Assembly (NCBI GenBank): GCA_017457955.1
Contig: JAFTGL010000006.1
Location: 1-37,211, forward strand
DNA from: Ruminococcus sp.
Lineage (GTDB): Bacteria > Bacillota > Clostridia > Oscillospirales > Acutalibacteraceae
DNA: 37,211 bases
Direction: 5' to 3'
The notes under the pieces were generated by a model. The model worked only from the letters and a program-made list of their open reading frames with translations, was not told where the DNA came from and searched no databases. Of the stretch, positions 16,931 to 26,347 are shown in pieces. Each line of letters begins with the position of its first letter. Position 1 is the stretch's first letter. The translations under genes were made by a program, and so were the position numbers.

Positions 16931-17920
16931 ATGATGTCTGGAATTCTATCATACTTTTCATCACTGAACCCACTGACCTTTCTCTCACAGCTGCCCGGCA
17001 ATATCGCCCAGGGCATCATATGGGGTCTGATGGGTTTAGGTGTATTTATCACGTACAAGCTGCTCGACTTTGCCGACCTGAGCGTAGACGGTTCGTTTGC
17101 GACGGGCGGCGCGGTGACGGCAGTGCTGATCATCGCGGGCGTACCCGTATGGGCTGCGGTGCTGATCGCCATGCTGGCAGGTATCATCGCGGGTCTTGTG
17201 ACGGGCTTTCTGCACACGGTTCTGGGTATCCCCGGGATCTTGGCGGGTATTCTGACCCAGATCGCGCTTTACTCCATCAACCTCAACATCATGGGCAAGG
17301 CGAACGTTCCCGTCAGCTACCGCAACTATGATCTGCTTCTCTCGGCAAGCAATATCAACATGGCTATCATCATCGGTCTGGTGCTGGTCGCCGTGGTCAT
17401 CATCCTGATGTACTGGTACTTCGGCACCGAGCAGGGCTCCGCGATCCGCTCCACAGGCTCCAACCCCTCGATGAGCAAGGCGCAGGGCATCAACATCTCG
17501 ACCATGAAGGTCATCGCGCTGGCGCTGTCCAACGGTCTGGTCGCGCTTTCGGGCTCTCTGTTTGCCCAGTATCAGGGCTTTGCCGACATCAACATGGGAC
17601 GCGGCGCCATCGTCATCGGACTTGCCGCCGTCGTTATCGGCACGGTCATCGGCGAAGGTATCTTCAAGAAGGGCATGAACTTCATCCTCAGGCTGTTCTT
17701 CGTGGTGGTCGGCGCGGTGCTGTACTATATCGCGATGGGTCTGGTGCTGTGGCTCAAGATGCCCACCGACGATACAAAGCTCTTCACAGCTGTCGTCGTC
17801 GCGGTATTCCTCGCGGTACCCTATTTACAGGACAAGTCCAAGACCTCTTTCAAAAAGGTCGCCAAAAGGAGCGCGAAGCTCCTGACATGGAACGACGGGG
17901 AGGGTGACGAAAATGCTTGA
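16931..17920 (+). CDS. trpY: ABC transporter permease, TrpY-like
   Basis: 330 residues with eight or more hydrophobic segments, of the branched-chain amino acid/ribose-type permease class (BPD_transp_2) that pairs with TrpX-like binding proteins. Conserved parts include LLDFADLSVDGSFATGGAV near residue 50 and ALSNGLVALSGSLFAQYQGFADINMGRGAIVIG near the centre, which is the coupling-helix region. ATG 16931 or the adjacent ATG 16934 is the likely start: the membrane protein homology begins there and AAGGA lies 11 nt upstream. It overlaps the ATPase gene by 8 nt. Tryptophan specificity is inferred from the trp neighbourhood. Confidence 0.87.
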   Translation: MMSGILSYFSSLNPLTFLSQLPGNIAQGIIWGLMGLGVFITYKLLDFADLSVDGSFATGGAVTAVLIIAGVPVWAAVLIAMLAGIIAGLVTGFLHTVLGIPGILAGILTQIALYSINLNIMGKANVPVSYRNYDLLLSASNINMAIIIGLVLVAVVIILMYWYFGTEQGSAIRSTGSNPSMSKAQGINISTMKVIALALSNGLVALSGSLFAQYQGFADINMGRGAIVIGLAAVVIGTVIGEGIFKKGMNFILRLFFVVVGAVLYYIAMGLVLWLKMPTDDTKLFTAVVVAVFLAVPYLQDKSKTSFKKVAKRSAKLLTWNDGEGDENA

Positions 17921-18710
17921 AATCATTGATATCTATAAGACCTTTAATAAAGGCACCGTCAACGAAAAGGTCGCGCTGAACGGCGTCAGCCTGAAGCTAA
18001 ACGACGGCGACTTCTGTACCGTCATCGGCGGCAACGGCGCGGGCAAATCCACCATGCTCAACGCTGTCGCGGGCGTATGGCCTGTCGACTCGGGCGCGAT
18101 CCTCATCGACGGCGAAAACGTCTCCGCCCTGCCCGAGCACAAGCGTGCGCCGTATCTGGGACGCGTATTCCAGGACCCGCGGATGGGCACGGTCGCGGAT
18201 ATGGAGATCATCGAGAACTTAGCCATCGCGGCGCGCAGAGGCGACCGCCGCGGACTGAGCTGGGGCGTCAAAAAGTCCGAGCGTGAGGCGTACCGTGAAA
18301 TGCTCGCACGATTTGACTTAGGACTCGAGGACAGGATGAGCACCAAGGTCGGACTGCTCTCGGGCGGTCAGCGGCAGGCGATCACCCTGCTGATGGCTAC
18401 GATCAAAAAGCCGAAGGTCCTTCTGCTGGACGAGCATACCGCCGCGCTTGACCCGAAAACTGCCGTCAAGGTGCTGGAGCTGAGCGACGAGATCATCGAA
18501 GAAAACCACCTCACGGCGCTGATGGTCACCCACAACATGAAGGACGCCATCACCCACGGCAACCGCCTCATCATGATGTCCGACGGCAAGATCATCCTCG
18601 ACATCAGCGGCGAAGATAAAAAGGCGCTGACCGTCGACGGCCTGCTGAAAAAATTTGAGGAAGCCTCGGGCTCAAAGCTCGAGAACGACCGCATGCTCCT
18701 CGCGGACTAA
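17913..18710 (+). CDS. trpZ: ABC transporter ATP-binding protein, TrpZ-like
   Basis: 265 residues. Walker A is GGNGAGKST (39-47), the ABC signature LSGGQ (149-153), Walker B VLLLDE (169-174) followed by HTAALD, and the H loop is MVTHN. DEHTAALDPKT in place of DEPT is usual for the ATPases paired with this permease type. ATG 17913 follows GGGGAGGGTG at good spacing; the GTG at 17904 lies within that site. It overlaps the permease by 8 nt, so the two are coupled. It energises the importer made with the TrpX-like lipoprotein. Confidence 0.92.
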   Translation: MLEIIDIYKTFNKGTVNEKVALNGVSLKLNDGDFCTVIGGNGAGKSTMLNAVAGVWPVDSGAILIDGENVSALPEHKRAPYLGRVFQDPRMGTVADMEIIENLAIAARRGDRRGLSWGVKKSEREAYREMLARFDLGLEDRMSTKVGLLSGGQRQAITLLMATIKKPKVLLLDEHTAALDPKTAVKVLELSDEIIEENHLTALMVTHNMKDAITHGNRLIMMSDGKIILDISGEDKKALTVDGLLKKFEEASGSKLENDRMLLAD

Positions 18711-18715
18711 TATGA

Positions 18716-18744
18716 TTGACAAATGCGCCTGATCGGCGTATAAT
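18716..18744 (+). promoter_or_regulatory. Consensus promoter between the transporter and purF
   Basis: TTGACA (18716-18721), 17-nt spacer, TATAAT (18739-18744): both hexamers are perfect. It points at purF, but an intrinsic terminator begins only about 12 nt after the -10 box. Confidence 0.85.
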
Positions 18745-18755
18745 AACATTTGTAA

Positions 18756-18798
18756 GACAAAGACGTCTACCTTCACCAAGGCGTCTTTGTCTTTTTTT
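18756..18798 (+). terminator. Intrinsic terminator/attenuator in the purF leader
   Basis: GACAAAGACG (18756-18765) pairs with CGTCTTTGTC (18782-18791), with an inner CCTT-CACC-AAGG stem and a TCTA bulge, then TTTTTTT. It can end the transporter transcript, but it also stands between the consensus promoter and purF, so a transcript starting near 18751 would end after about 45 nt unless termination is relieved. Confidence 0.85.
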
Positions 18799-18832
18799 AT
18801 GCCTAATAATGGATATGATTTGAGGTAACAGC

Positions 18833-20263
18833 ATGAGTAATCTACATGAAGAATGCGGCGTGTTCGGCGTGTGCAGCAGCTCCGCGGACGACCTCGCGTC
18901 GATGACCTACTACGCGCTCTACGCCCTGCAGCACAGGGGTCAGGAAAGCGCGGGCATCGCCGTCAACGACGACGGCGTGTTCACCTACCGCAAGGGCGAG
19001 GGGCTGGTCAGCGAGGTGTTCGGCACGGATGACCTGCACGCGCTGGGCAGGGGAAATATCGCGGTCGGGCATGTGCGCTATGCCACCACCGGCGCAAAGC
19101 TCCTGCAAAACATCCAGCCGCTGATCGTCAACCACCACAAGGGCAGGATGGCGCTGTGCCACAACGGCAATCTGTCCAATTCCTTTGCGCTGAGGACGCG
19201 GTTTGAAGAGCAGGGAGCGATCTTCCACACCACGACCGACTCCGAGGTCATCTCCTACACGATCGTACAGGAGCGTCTGCGGCACGGCTCGATCGAAAAG
19301 GCGGTATCCGCCGCGATGGACGTCATCGAGGGCGCCTACTCGCTGGTGATCAGCTCGCCGCAGAAGCTGATCGCGGCGCGCGATCCTCACGGCTTCAGAC
19401 CGCTGTGCTACGGCATGACCGACGACGGAAAGATCATCTTTGCGTCCGAATCCTGCGCACTGGACGCGGTCGGCGCGAAGCTCGTCCGCGATCTGCTGCC
19501 GGGCGAGATCGCGGTCGTCGACAGCGGCGGTATTCGCTTTGATACAACGCATTGTCATACAAAGCCGAAGCGTTTCTGCGTCTTTGAATACATCTACTTC
19601 GCGCGTCCCGACTCGGTGATCGACGGCGCCCCCGTCAGCCGCTGCCGCAGAACGGCAGGCAGGTTCCTCGCGCAGGAACACCCTGTCGACGCGGACATCG
19701 TCATCGGAGTACCCGACTCGGGACTTGAGGCGGCGATCGGCTATGCGCAGGAGTCGGGTATCCCCTACGCGATCGGCTTCACCAAAAACAAATACATCGC
19801 CCGCACCTTTATCGCCCCCGAACAAGGACAGCGCGCGCAGGGCGTCGGGATCAAGCTCAACCCCATCCGTGACGTCGTAGAAGGCAGACGCGTGGTGCTG
19901 ATAGACGATTCCATCGTGCGCGGCACGACCTGCCGTCACATCGCACAGCTGTTATGGAACGCGGGCGCGAAAGAAATCCACATGCGCGTCAGTGCGCCGC
20001 CCTTCAAACAGCCGTGTTACTACGGCACCGACATCGACAGCGCGGACGCCCTGATTGCCAACCGCCTGAGCGTGAAGGATATCGCACGTGAGATCGGGGT
20101 GACGACGCTGGGCTATCTCAGCATCGACAACGTCAAACGGCTTGCGGGCGAGGATACAGGCTTTTGTACGGCGTGCTTCGGGGGCGGCTATCCGACTGCC
20201 GTCCCGTCCGATACCGCGAAAAATCGCTTTGAAACCAAAATCAGCGAAAGCAAGAAGGGGTGA
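18833..20263 (+). CDS. purF: Amidophosphoribosyltransferase
   Basis: 476 residues; first committed step of purine synthesis, making phosphoribosylamine from PRPP and glutamine. The short N-terminal stretch MSNLHEE before CGVFG implies a propeptide removed to expose Cys8 as nucleophile, as in the Bacillus-type enzyme. The PRPP motif is VVLIDDSIVRGTT (about 355-368). Late cysteines (FCTACFGG and others) fit the 4Fe-4S subclass. TTGAGGTAA precedes the ATG. No other pur genes follow; instead it runs straight into carAB, with its last codons supplying the carA ribosome-binding site. Confidence 0.97.
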   Translation: MSNLHEECGVFGVCSSSADDLASMTYYALYALQHRGQESAGIAVNDDGVFTYRKGEGLVSEVFGTDDLHALGRGNIAVGHVRYATTGAKLLQNIQPLIVNHHKGRMALCHNGNLSNSFALRTRFEEQGAIFHTTTDSEVISYTIVQERLRHGSIEKAVSAAMDVIEGAYSLVISSPQKLIAARDPHGFRPLCYGMTDDGKIIFASESCALDAVGAKLVRDLLPGEIAVVDSGGIRFDTTHCHTKPKRFCVFEYIYFARPDSVIDGAPVSRCRRTAGRFLAQEHPVDADIVIGVPDSGLEAAIGYAQESGIPYAIGFTKNKYIARTFIAPEQGQRAQGVGIKLNPIRDVVEGRRVVLIDDSIVRGTTCRHIAQLLWNAGAKEIHMRVSAPPFKQPCYYGTDIDSADALIANRLSVKDIAREIGVTTLGYLSIDNVKRLAGEDTGFCTACFGGGYPTAVPSDTAKNRFETKISESKKG

Positions 20264-20268
20264 ACCGA

Positions 20269-21375
20269 ATGAACCCGATAGAATATGACAAAAAACTGAT
20301 ATTAGAGGACGGTTCCGTATACTGCGGAAAGGGGTTCGGAGCTAATGACGCGCGCGTCCGCGTCTTTGAGATCGTATTCAACACGTCTCCCGTCGGCTAT
20401 CAGGAGATTCTCTCCGACCCGTCCTACACCGACCAGGGGGTCGTCATGGCATACCCGCTGATCGGCAACTACGGCATGACGGCAGAGGACTACGAGACGA
20501 AAACGCCGACCGTCAGCGCGATGATCGTGCGCGAATACAACGACGAACCGTCCAACTACCGCAGCGTTCACACGCTTGACGAGATCATGAAGCGATACGG
20601 TATCGCGGGGATCAGCGGCGTCGATACACGCAAGCTGGTGCGCAACATCCGCGACTACGGCTCCTGCCGCGCGGTCATCACGGAACTTTCCGCAAATACG
20701 GAGGAGGCAGTAAAAGCACTGAGAGAACACGTTCTCCCATCCGATGCCGTCAGCCGTGTCAGCCGCAAAAAAACCGAAAAATACACGGGAGAAAACGCGC
20801 AATACCACGTCGTTGCCATCGACTGCGGGATGAAAGAAAACATCGTGCGCTCCCTGCTGAAAAGGAACTGCGACGTGACCGCCGTCCCGTGGAACGCACG
20901 TGTGCGTGATATCCTTTCTCTTCATCCCGACGGGCTGTTTTTGAGCAACGGTCCCGGCAACCCCGAGGACGTCCCCGAAGTCATTGACACGGTAAAAGCC
21001 CTTCACGGCAAATTCCCGATCTTCGGCATCTGTCTTGGGCACCAGATTTTGTCCCTGTCCTACGGCGCAAAAACCTACAAGCTGAAATTCGGTCATCGCG
21101 GCGGCAATCATCCGATCAAGAACCTTGCAACCGATAAAATCGAGATCACCGCGCAGAATCATTCTTACGCGGTGGATGAAAAGAGCCTTTTGGACACACC
21201 GCTGAAAGCGACCCACATCAATTTACTGGATAACACGGTGGAAGGTGTGGAAAACCTGACAGACCGCGCCTTCGGCGTGCAGTATCATCCGGAATCCGCG
21301 CCCGGACCGCAGGACAGCGCCTATCTGTTTGACAGGTTTATCGCCATGATGAAGGAGGGAAAAGATCATGCCTAA
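20269..21375 (+). CDS. carA: Carbamoyl-phosphate synthase small (glutaminase) subunit
   Basis: 368 residues; hydrolyses glutamine and passes ammonia to CarB. The N-terminal CPSase domain includes GKGFGAND and [19 protein letters not shown]-type sequence. The class I amidotransferase domain has GICLGHQ (Cys255) and YHPES (His340, Glu342). I chose ATG 20269 since AAGGGGTG lies 5 nt before it; GTG 20260 is inside that site and overlaps the purF stop. The 3' end overlaps carB by 8 nt. Confidence 0.96.
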   Translation: MNPIEYDKKLILEDGSVYCGKGFGANDARVRVFEIVFNTSPVGYQEILSDPSYTDQGVVMAYPLIGNYGMTAEDYETKTPTVSAMIVREYNDEPSNYRSVHTLDEIMKRYGIAGISGVDTRKLVRNIRDYGSCRAVITELSANTEEAVKALREHVLPSDAVSRVSRKKTEKYTGENAQYHVVAIDCGMKENIVRSLLKRNCDVTAVPWNARVRDILSLHPDGLFLSNGPGNPEDVPEVIDTVKALHGKFPIFGICLGHQILSLSYGAKTYKLKFGHRGGNHPIKNLATDKIEITAQNHSYAVDEKSLLDTPLKATHINLLDNTVEGVENLTDRAFGVQYHPESAPGPQDSAYLFDRFIAMMKEGKDHA

Positions 21376-24300
21376 GAGAGAGGACATCAAACGGATCATG
21401 GTCATCGGCTCGGGTCCTATCGTCATCGGTCAGGCGGCGGAGTTCGACTACGCGGGCACGCAGGCGTGTCTGGCGCTCAAGGAAGAAGGCTACGAGGTCA
21501 TCCTCTGCAACAGTAACCCCGCGACCATCATGACCGACACGATGATCGCCGACAAGGTCTATATGGAGCCGCTGACCCTTGAATATGTAGCAAAAATCAT
21601 CCGCAAAGAGCGTCCCGACGCGCTGCTGCCGGGTATCGGCGGTCAGACAGGTCTGAACCTTGCGATGGAGCTTCAGCGCAAGGGAGTGTTAAAGGAGTGT
21701 CAAGTAGAATTGCTCGGCACATCCTCCGAAAGTATCGAACGCGCCGAGGACAGAGAGCTGTTTAAGGAGCTGTGCGAGTCGATCGGCGAACCAGTCATCC
21801 CCTCGCGGATCACCTATGATCTGGAAGAAGCGAAAGCAGCCGCGAAAACCATCGGCTACCCCGTGGTGCTCCGTCCCGCGTTCACCCTCGGCGGTACGGG
21901 CGGCGGCTTCGCGGACAGCGAAGCTGATTTATTAGAGATCGGAAAACAAGCGTTTGCTTTGAGTCCCGTACATCAGGTCTTGATCGAAAAATCCGTCAAG
22001 GGTTATAAAGAGATCGAATATGAGGTCATCCGCGACGCAAACGACACCGCGATCACCGTCTGCAACATGGAGAACTTCGATCCTGTCGGCATCCATACAG
22101 GCGACAGCATCGTCTTTTGTCCGACCCAGACGCTGACTAACAAGGAATACCAAATGCTGCGCGACAGCGCCCTGCGGCTGATCCGCGCCTTAAAGGTAGA
22201 GGGCGGCTGCAACGTCCAGTTCGCGCTCGACCCTCATTCGTCCCGATACTACATCATCGAGGTGAATCCCCGCGTTTCCCGCTCGTCGGCGTTGGCATCC
22301 AAGGCTTCGGGCTATCCCATCGCCCGCGTCAGCGCGAAGATCGGCGTCGGCTTGCGGTTGGAAGAAATACAACTCGCCAATACCCCTGCGTCCTTTGAGC
22401 CCGCGCTCGATTATGTGGTCACCAAAATGCCGCGTTTTCCGTTCGACAAATTCGTCAGCGCCCCCAACACCCTCGGCACCCAGATGAAGGCAACGGGCGA
22501 GGTCATGAGCGTCGGCAGGACGATCGAAGAAAGCCTGCTCAAAGCCGTCCGTTCCATGGAAGTCGGCGCGGCACATCTGTATCTGTCCCGATTCGCGGAG
22601 CGGAGTGTCGATGAACTGCTCTCATACATCACCCGCGATACCGACGACAGAATCTTCGCGATCGCCGAACTGCTCAGAAAGGGCGGCAATAGCGAAGATA
22701 TTCACCAAGCGACCGCTATCGACAGGCTGTTCCTGCGCAAGATCCGCAACATTGTTCAGATGGAATCGGAATTGCGGGATAATATCCATAACGCTGATAC
22801 GCTTTACCGCGCAAAGCGCATGGGGTTCTCAGATAAGGCGATCGCACAGCTTTGGGATGATGATGAACCTGAGATATACAAAATGAGAAAGGATGCGCGC
22901 ATCCTGCCCGTGTTCAAGATGATCGACACCTGCGCTTCTGAATTTGAAAGCTATGTTCCGTATTTTTATTCCACCTATGAAGAAGAAAATGAGTCCGTCC
23001 GCACCGACAAAAAGAAGATCATCGTGCTGGGCGCGGGTCCCATCCGTATCGGTCAGGGCGTCGAGTTCGATTACAGCACCGTCCACGCGGTGCAGACCAT
23101 CCGCAGAGCGGGCTACGAAGCCATCATCATCAATAACAACCCCGAGACCGTCTCCACCGACTATACGACAGCAGACAAGCTGTACTTTGAGCCGCTGACT
23201 CCCGAGGACGTCATGGCGATCATCGACTTTGAACAGCCCGAGGGCGTTATCGCGTCGTTAGGCGGTCAGACCGCGATCAACCTCGCTCAGCCCCTGATGG
23301 ACAGAGGCGTGAAGATCATCGGCACCGACTGCACCGCGATCGAAAGAGCCGAGAACCGCGATAGCTTCAACGCCATCATCAAAGAGCTCGGTATCCCGCA
23401 GCCCGCGGGCAAGGCTGTCACTTCCATTGAGGAAGGCGTGAAAGCCGCCGCTGAGATCGGTTATCCTGTGCTTGTCCGTCCGTCCTTCGTACTCGGCGGC
23501 AGAGCTATGCAGATCGTTTCCAAAGAGGAAGATTTAAGACATTATTTAAAGACCGCTGTTGAGATCGACGAAGACAAGCCCGTACTGGTAGATAAGTACA
23601 TCATGGGCAAAGAGGTCGAGGTCGACGCGATCTGCGACGGTACCGACGTATTCGTCCCCGGTATCATGGAGCTGGTCGAGAGAACAGGCGTCCATTCGGG
23701 CGACTCCATCAGCGTCTATCCGTCCTTCTCCATCAGCGACAAGGTAAAAGGCATTATCCTCCAGTACGCGAAGAAGCTCGGCAAAGCCATCGGTATCATC
23801 GGTCTGTACAACATCCAGTTTATCGTTGACGAAAACGACGACGTTTATATCATCGAGGTCAACCCGAGATCGTCGAGAACCGTTCCGTTCCTCTCTAAGT
23901 CCACAGGCTACAGCCTTGCGGATATCGCGACCGAGGTCATCCTCGGCAAGTCGCTCAAGGAGCAGGGTATCTTCCAGCTCTATCCCGAAGAGAAGCAGAG
24001 ATATTATGTCAAGGTTCCTGTATTCTCGTTCCAGAAGATCAAGGGGCTTGACGCTTACCTCTCTCCCGAGATGAAGTCGACGGGCGAAGCGATCGGCTAC
24101 GACAAGAGCCTGTCGAGAGCGATGTACAAGGCGCTCGTCGCGGCAGGCACGAAGGTACAGAACTACGGCACGGTCATTGTGACCCTCGCCGACGAAGATA
24201 AGCAGGAGGCGATCCCGCTTGTCAGACGCTTCTACAACCTCGGCTTCAACATCGAGGCGACCGATCTGACCGCGAAGGTGCTCAGAGAAAACGGTATCCG

Positions 24301-24559
24301 TACCCGCACGCTGAAAAAGCTCAGCGAGGGCTCTACGCAGATCCTCGACGCGATCCGCGCAGGCTATGTCAGCTACGTCATCAACACCCGTGCCATCATG
24401 TCGGGCGTCCACTATGAGGACGGCACCGCGATCCGCCAGACGGCTGTCGAGAACGGCGTGACCATCTTCACCTCTCTCGACACCGTCAGAGTATTACTCG
24501 ACGTCCTTGAAGAAACCACGCTGACCATTTCGACAATCGCCGACGCTTGCACACGCTGA
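21368..24559 (+). CDS. carB: Carbamoyl-phosphate synthase large subunit
   Basis: 1063 residues, the full length of CarB; makes carbamoyl phosphate for pyrimidine and arginine synthesis. It is an internal duplication of ATP-grasp units. The first begins [21 protein letters not shown] and the second [20 protein letters not shown] near residue 555. Each has a VNPRSSR or VNPRVSR motif at the metal site. The last 130 residues (from about [14 protein letters not shown]) form the allosteric MGS domain. AAGGAGG precedes the ATG. Last gene of purF-carA-carB. No clear terminator follows in 24560-24593. Confidence 0.98.
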   Translation: MPKREDIKRIMVIGSGPIVIGQAAEFDYAGTQACLALKEEGYEVILCNSNPATIMTDTMIADKVYMEPLTLEYVAKIIRKERPDALLPGIGGQTGLNLAMELQRKGVLKECQVELLGTSSESIERAEDRELFKELCESIGEPVIPSRITYDLEEAKAAAKTIGYPVVLRPAFTLGGTGGGFADSEADLLEIGKQAFALSPVHQVLIEKSVKGYKEIEYEVIRDANDTAITVCNMENFDPVGIHTGDSIVFCPTQTLTNKEYQMLRDSALRLIRALKVEGGCNVQFALDPHSSRYYIIEVNPRVSRSSALASKASGYPIARVSAKIGVGLRLEEIQLANTPASFEPALDYVVTKMPRFPFDKFVSAPNTLGTQMKATGEVMSVGRTIEESLLKAVRSMEVGAAHLYLSRFAERSVDELLSYITRDTDDRIFAIAELLRKGGNSEDIHQATAIDRLFLRKIRNIVQMESELRDNIHNADTLYRAKRMGFSDKAIAQLWDDDEPEIYKMRKDARILPVFKMIDTCASEFESYVPYFYSTYEEENESVRTDKKKIIVLGAGPIRIGQGVEFDYSTVHAVQTIRRAGYEAIIINNNPETVSTDYTTADKLYFEPLTPEDVMAIIDFEQPEGVIASLGGQTAINLAQPLMDRGVKIIGTDCTAIERAENRDSFNAIIKELGIPQPAGKAVTSIEEGVKAAAEIGYPVLVRPSFVLGGRAMQIVSKEEDLRHYLKTAVEIDEDKPVLVDKYIMGKEVEVDAICDGTDVFVPGIMELVERTGVHSGDSISVYPSFSISDKVKGIILQYAKKLGKAIGIIGLYNIQFIVDENDDVYIIEVNPRSSRTVPFLSKSTGYSLADIATEVILGKSLKEQGIFQLYPEEKQRYYVKVPVFSFQKIKGLDAYLSPEMKSTGEAIGYDKSLSRAMYKALVAAGTKVQNYGTVIVTLADEDKQEAIPLVRRFYNLGFNIEATDLTAKVLRENGIRTRTLKKLSEGSTQILDAIRAGYVSYVINTRAIMSGVHYEDGTAIRQTAVENGVTIFTSLDTVRVLLDVLEETTLTISTIADACTR

Positions 24560-24593
24560 AATAATTTCATTTCCCATTCACCATTTAATGTTG

Positions 24594-24622
24594 TTGACTT
24601 TTTCCCGATAGCTTGTTATTAT
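24594..24622 (+). promoter_or_regulatory. Promoter of the amylase gene
   Basis: TTGACT (24594-24599), 17-nt spacer, TATTAT (24617-24622), in the AT-rich gap after carB. No catabolite-response element was recognised. Confidence 0.65.
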
Positions 24623-24666
24623 TTTTACAAGACCTATAAAAATCAAACAGAAAAAGGGTGAGATGT

Positions 24667-26292
24667 ATGAAAAAGAAAATGACCTGCCTTATACTGATAC
24701 TGTGCATGATCGTCTCATGCGTCATGTCCGTCGGTTTTTCGGCTTCGGCACAGAGCGTCGATACCGCTTCGACAGGCAAGGATTACGGTCTTGCAAAGAC
24801 CTGTGAGGACGGCAATATCCTGCACTGCTTCAACTGGACGCTCAGCCAGATCAAAGAAGAACTGCCGAACATCGCCGAAGCGGGCTTTACTTCTGTACAG
24901 ACCTCTCCCCTGCAGGCACACGACGGCCGCAACCAGTGGTACTGGCTGTACCAGCCCAACGGCTTTACGATCGGCAACGAATTAGGCTCCTACAGTGATC
25001 TACAGTCCTTGTGTACGGAAGCGGATAAATACGGCGTCAAGATCATCGTCGACGTCGTCGCCAACCATGTCGCAGGCAGCAACAACGGCACTTTAGCAAA
25101 CAGTGTCGAGAGTGTGTTCAAGAACAATAAATCGACTTATTTTCATAACAAGGGCGCCTGCAGTAATTATGACGTCCGTTACGACGTCACCCACAAGAAC
25201 ATCGGTATGCCTGACCTGAACAGCGAGAATACGGCTGTGCAGGATATGGTGATCGCGATGCTCCAGAAGTACAAGGAAGCCGGCGTCGACGGCATCCGCT
25301 GGGACGCCGCCAAGCATATCTCCCTCCCCTCCGAGGACTGCGCGTTCTGGTCGCGGGTGGCTCAGGTCGATCTGTACCAGTACGGCGAGATCCTCGAATC
25401 TCCCGCGGGCAAAGACCCTTCCGCCGACAACAACGCGCTGATGAGTGAATACACGCAGTATATCGGCGTGACCGACTCCGTTTACAGCGGCAATATCCTG
25501 AACGCAGTCAAAGCCGGCAGCATTTACAGGACAGACGGCTACTGGAGCAAGAACGGCGTTTCTGCCGACAAGATCGTCTACTGGGGCGAGAGCCACGACA
25601 CTTACTCCAACACCGACGGCGTGACCAAAACCGTCGACCAAAATCTCATCGACAAGGCTTACGCGATCCTCGGCGCGAGAGCAAACGCCCGGGCGCTGTA
25701 TCTTTCCCGCCCGTCTGAGTCCGTGCATGAAAAAATCTATTACGCCAAGAAGGGCAGTACACACTTCACCTCTCCCGAAATAGCGGCTGTCAACCATTTC
25801 CACAACGCGATGGTCGGCACCGATGAAAAGTACTTTTACAACGCCAACTGCTATGTCGTCAGCCGTGAGCGCGGAGCAGTCATCGCGTCAAAGAGCGCCG
25901 ACGTCGACGTATCTGTCAACAACTCCGGTTCGATGGTGCCCGAAGGTACTTATATAGACGAAGTCTCCGGCAGCACCTTCACCGTCACCTCTTCCAAGAT
26001 CACCGGTCACGTCGGCTCCTCCGGTATTGCCGTTATCTACGACGCGGGTACCCCTGCAAAGGACGTTATCATCGGCGACGCCAACCTCAATGAAGTGATC
26101 GAGATCGACGACGCGACCCTGATCCAGCGTCAGGACGCCGCGCTTGTCACGCTGACGGATGACCAAATGGCTGCGGCTGACGCCGATCAGGACGGCGACG
26201 TGACCCTCGTTGACGTGACCGCGATCCAAAGATATTTAGCGGGGCTGAAGCATAAAGCTCCCGACATCGGCAAGCGCCTCAGCGAAAAATAA
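24667..26292 (+). CDS. Secreted GH13 alpha-amylase with C-terminal type I dockerin
   Basis: 541 residues. A signal peptide (about 1-28, ending SASA) precedes a GH13 barrel very like Bacillus AmyE (subfamily 28 pattern). The conserved regions are DVVANH (129-134), GIRWDAAKHI with nucleophile Asp213, QYGEILES with acid/base Glu241, and WGESHD with Asp311. After a short beta domain, a dockerin (about 475-535) has two calcium loops, GDANLNEVIEIDD and ADADQDGDVTLVD, each followed by an IQR helix. Type I dockerins bind cohesins, so this enzyme probably joins a cell-surface or free amylosome-like complex on starch; no cohesin gene lies in the window. ATG 24667 follows GGGTGAG; GTG 24658 overlaps that site. 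Confidence 0.95.
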   Translation: MKKKMTCLILILCMIVSCVMSVGFSASAQSVDTASTGKDYGLAKTCEDGNILHCFNWTLSQIKEELPNIAEAGFTSVQTSPLQAHDGRNQWYWLYQPNGFTIGNELGSYSDLQSLCTEADKYGVKIIVDVVANHVAGSNNGTLANSVESVFKNNKSTYFHNKGACSNYDVRYDVTHKNIGMPDLNSENTAVQDMVIAMLQKYKEAGVDGIRWDAAKHISLPSEDCAFWSRVAQVDLYQYGEILESPAGKDPSADNNALMSEYTQYIGVTDSVYSGNILNAVKAGSIYRTDGYWSKNGVSADKIVYWGESHDTYSNTDGVTKTVDQNLIDKAYAILGARANARALYLSRPSESVHEKIYYAKKGSTHFTSPEIAAVNHFHNAMVGTDEKYFYNANCYVVSRERGAVIASKSADVDVSVNNSGSMVPEGTYIDEVSGSTFTVTSSKITGHVGSSGIAVIYDAGTPAKDVIIGDANLNEVIEIDDATLIQRQDAALVTLTDDQMAAADADQDGDVTLVDVTAIQRYLAGLKHKAPDIGKRLSEK

Positions 26293-26320
26293 TCATCTGC
26301 CAACGTTTAACTAAATCCGA

Positions 26321-26344
26321 AAGGGACGCCGATCGGCGTCCCTT
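26321..26344. terminator. Bidirectional terminator between convergent genes
   Basis: Perfect palindrome AAGGGACGCCGATCGGCGTCCCTT, followed by TTC on the right and preceded by a short A run on the left. It ends the amylase gene, and the minus-strand membrane protein gene ends 4 nt to its right. Confidence 0.85.
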
Positions 26345-26347
26345 TTC

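Noticed and set aside
18842-19939. 365-codon open frame on the minus strand
   Set aside because: It lies wholly antisense to purF. The GC-rich codon pattern of purF leaves the opposite frame open, and its translation has the Arg/Asp/Val-rich look of a shadow frame, with no ribosome-binding site.
20302-21216. 304-codon open frame antisense to carA
   Set aside because: Shadow of carA; no domain, no start signals.
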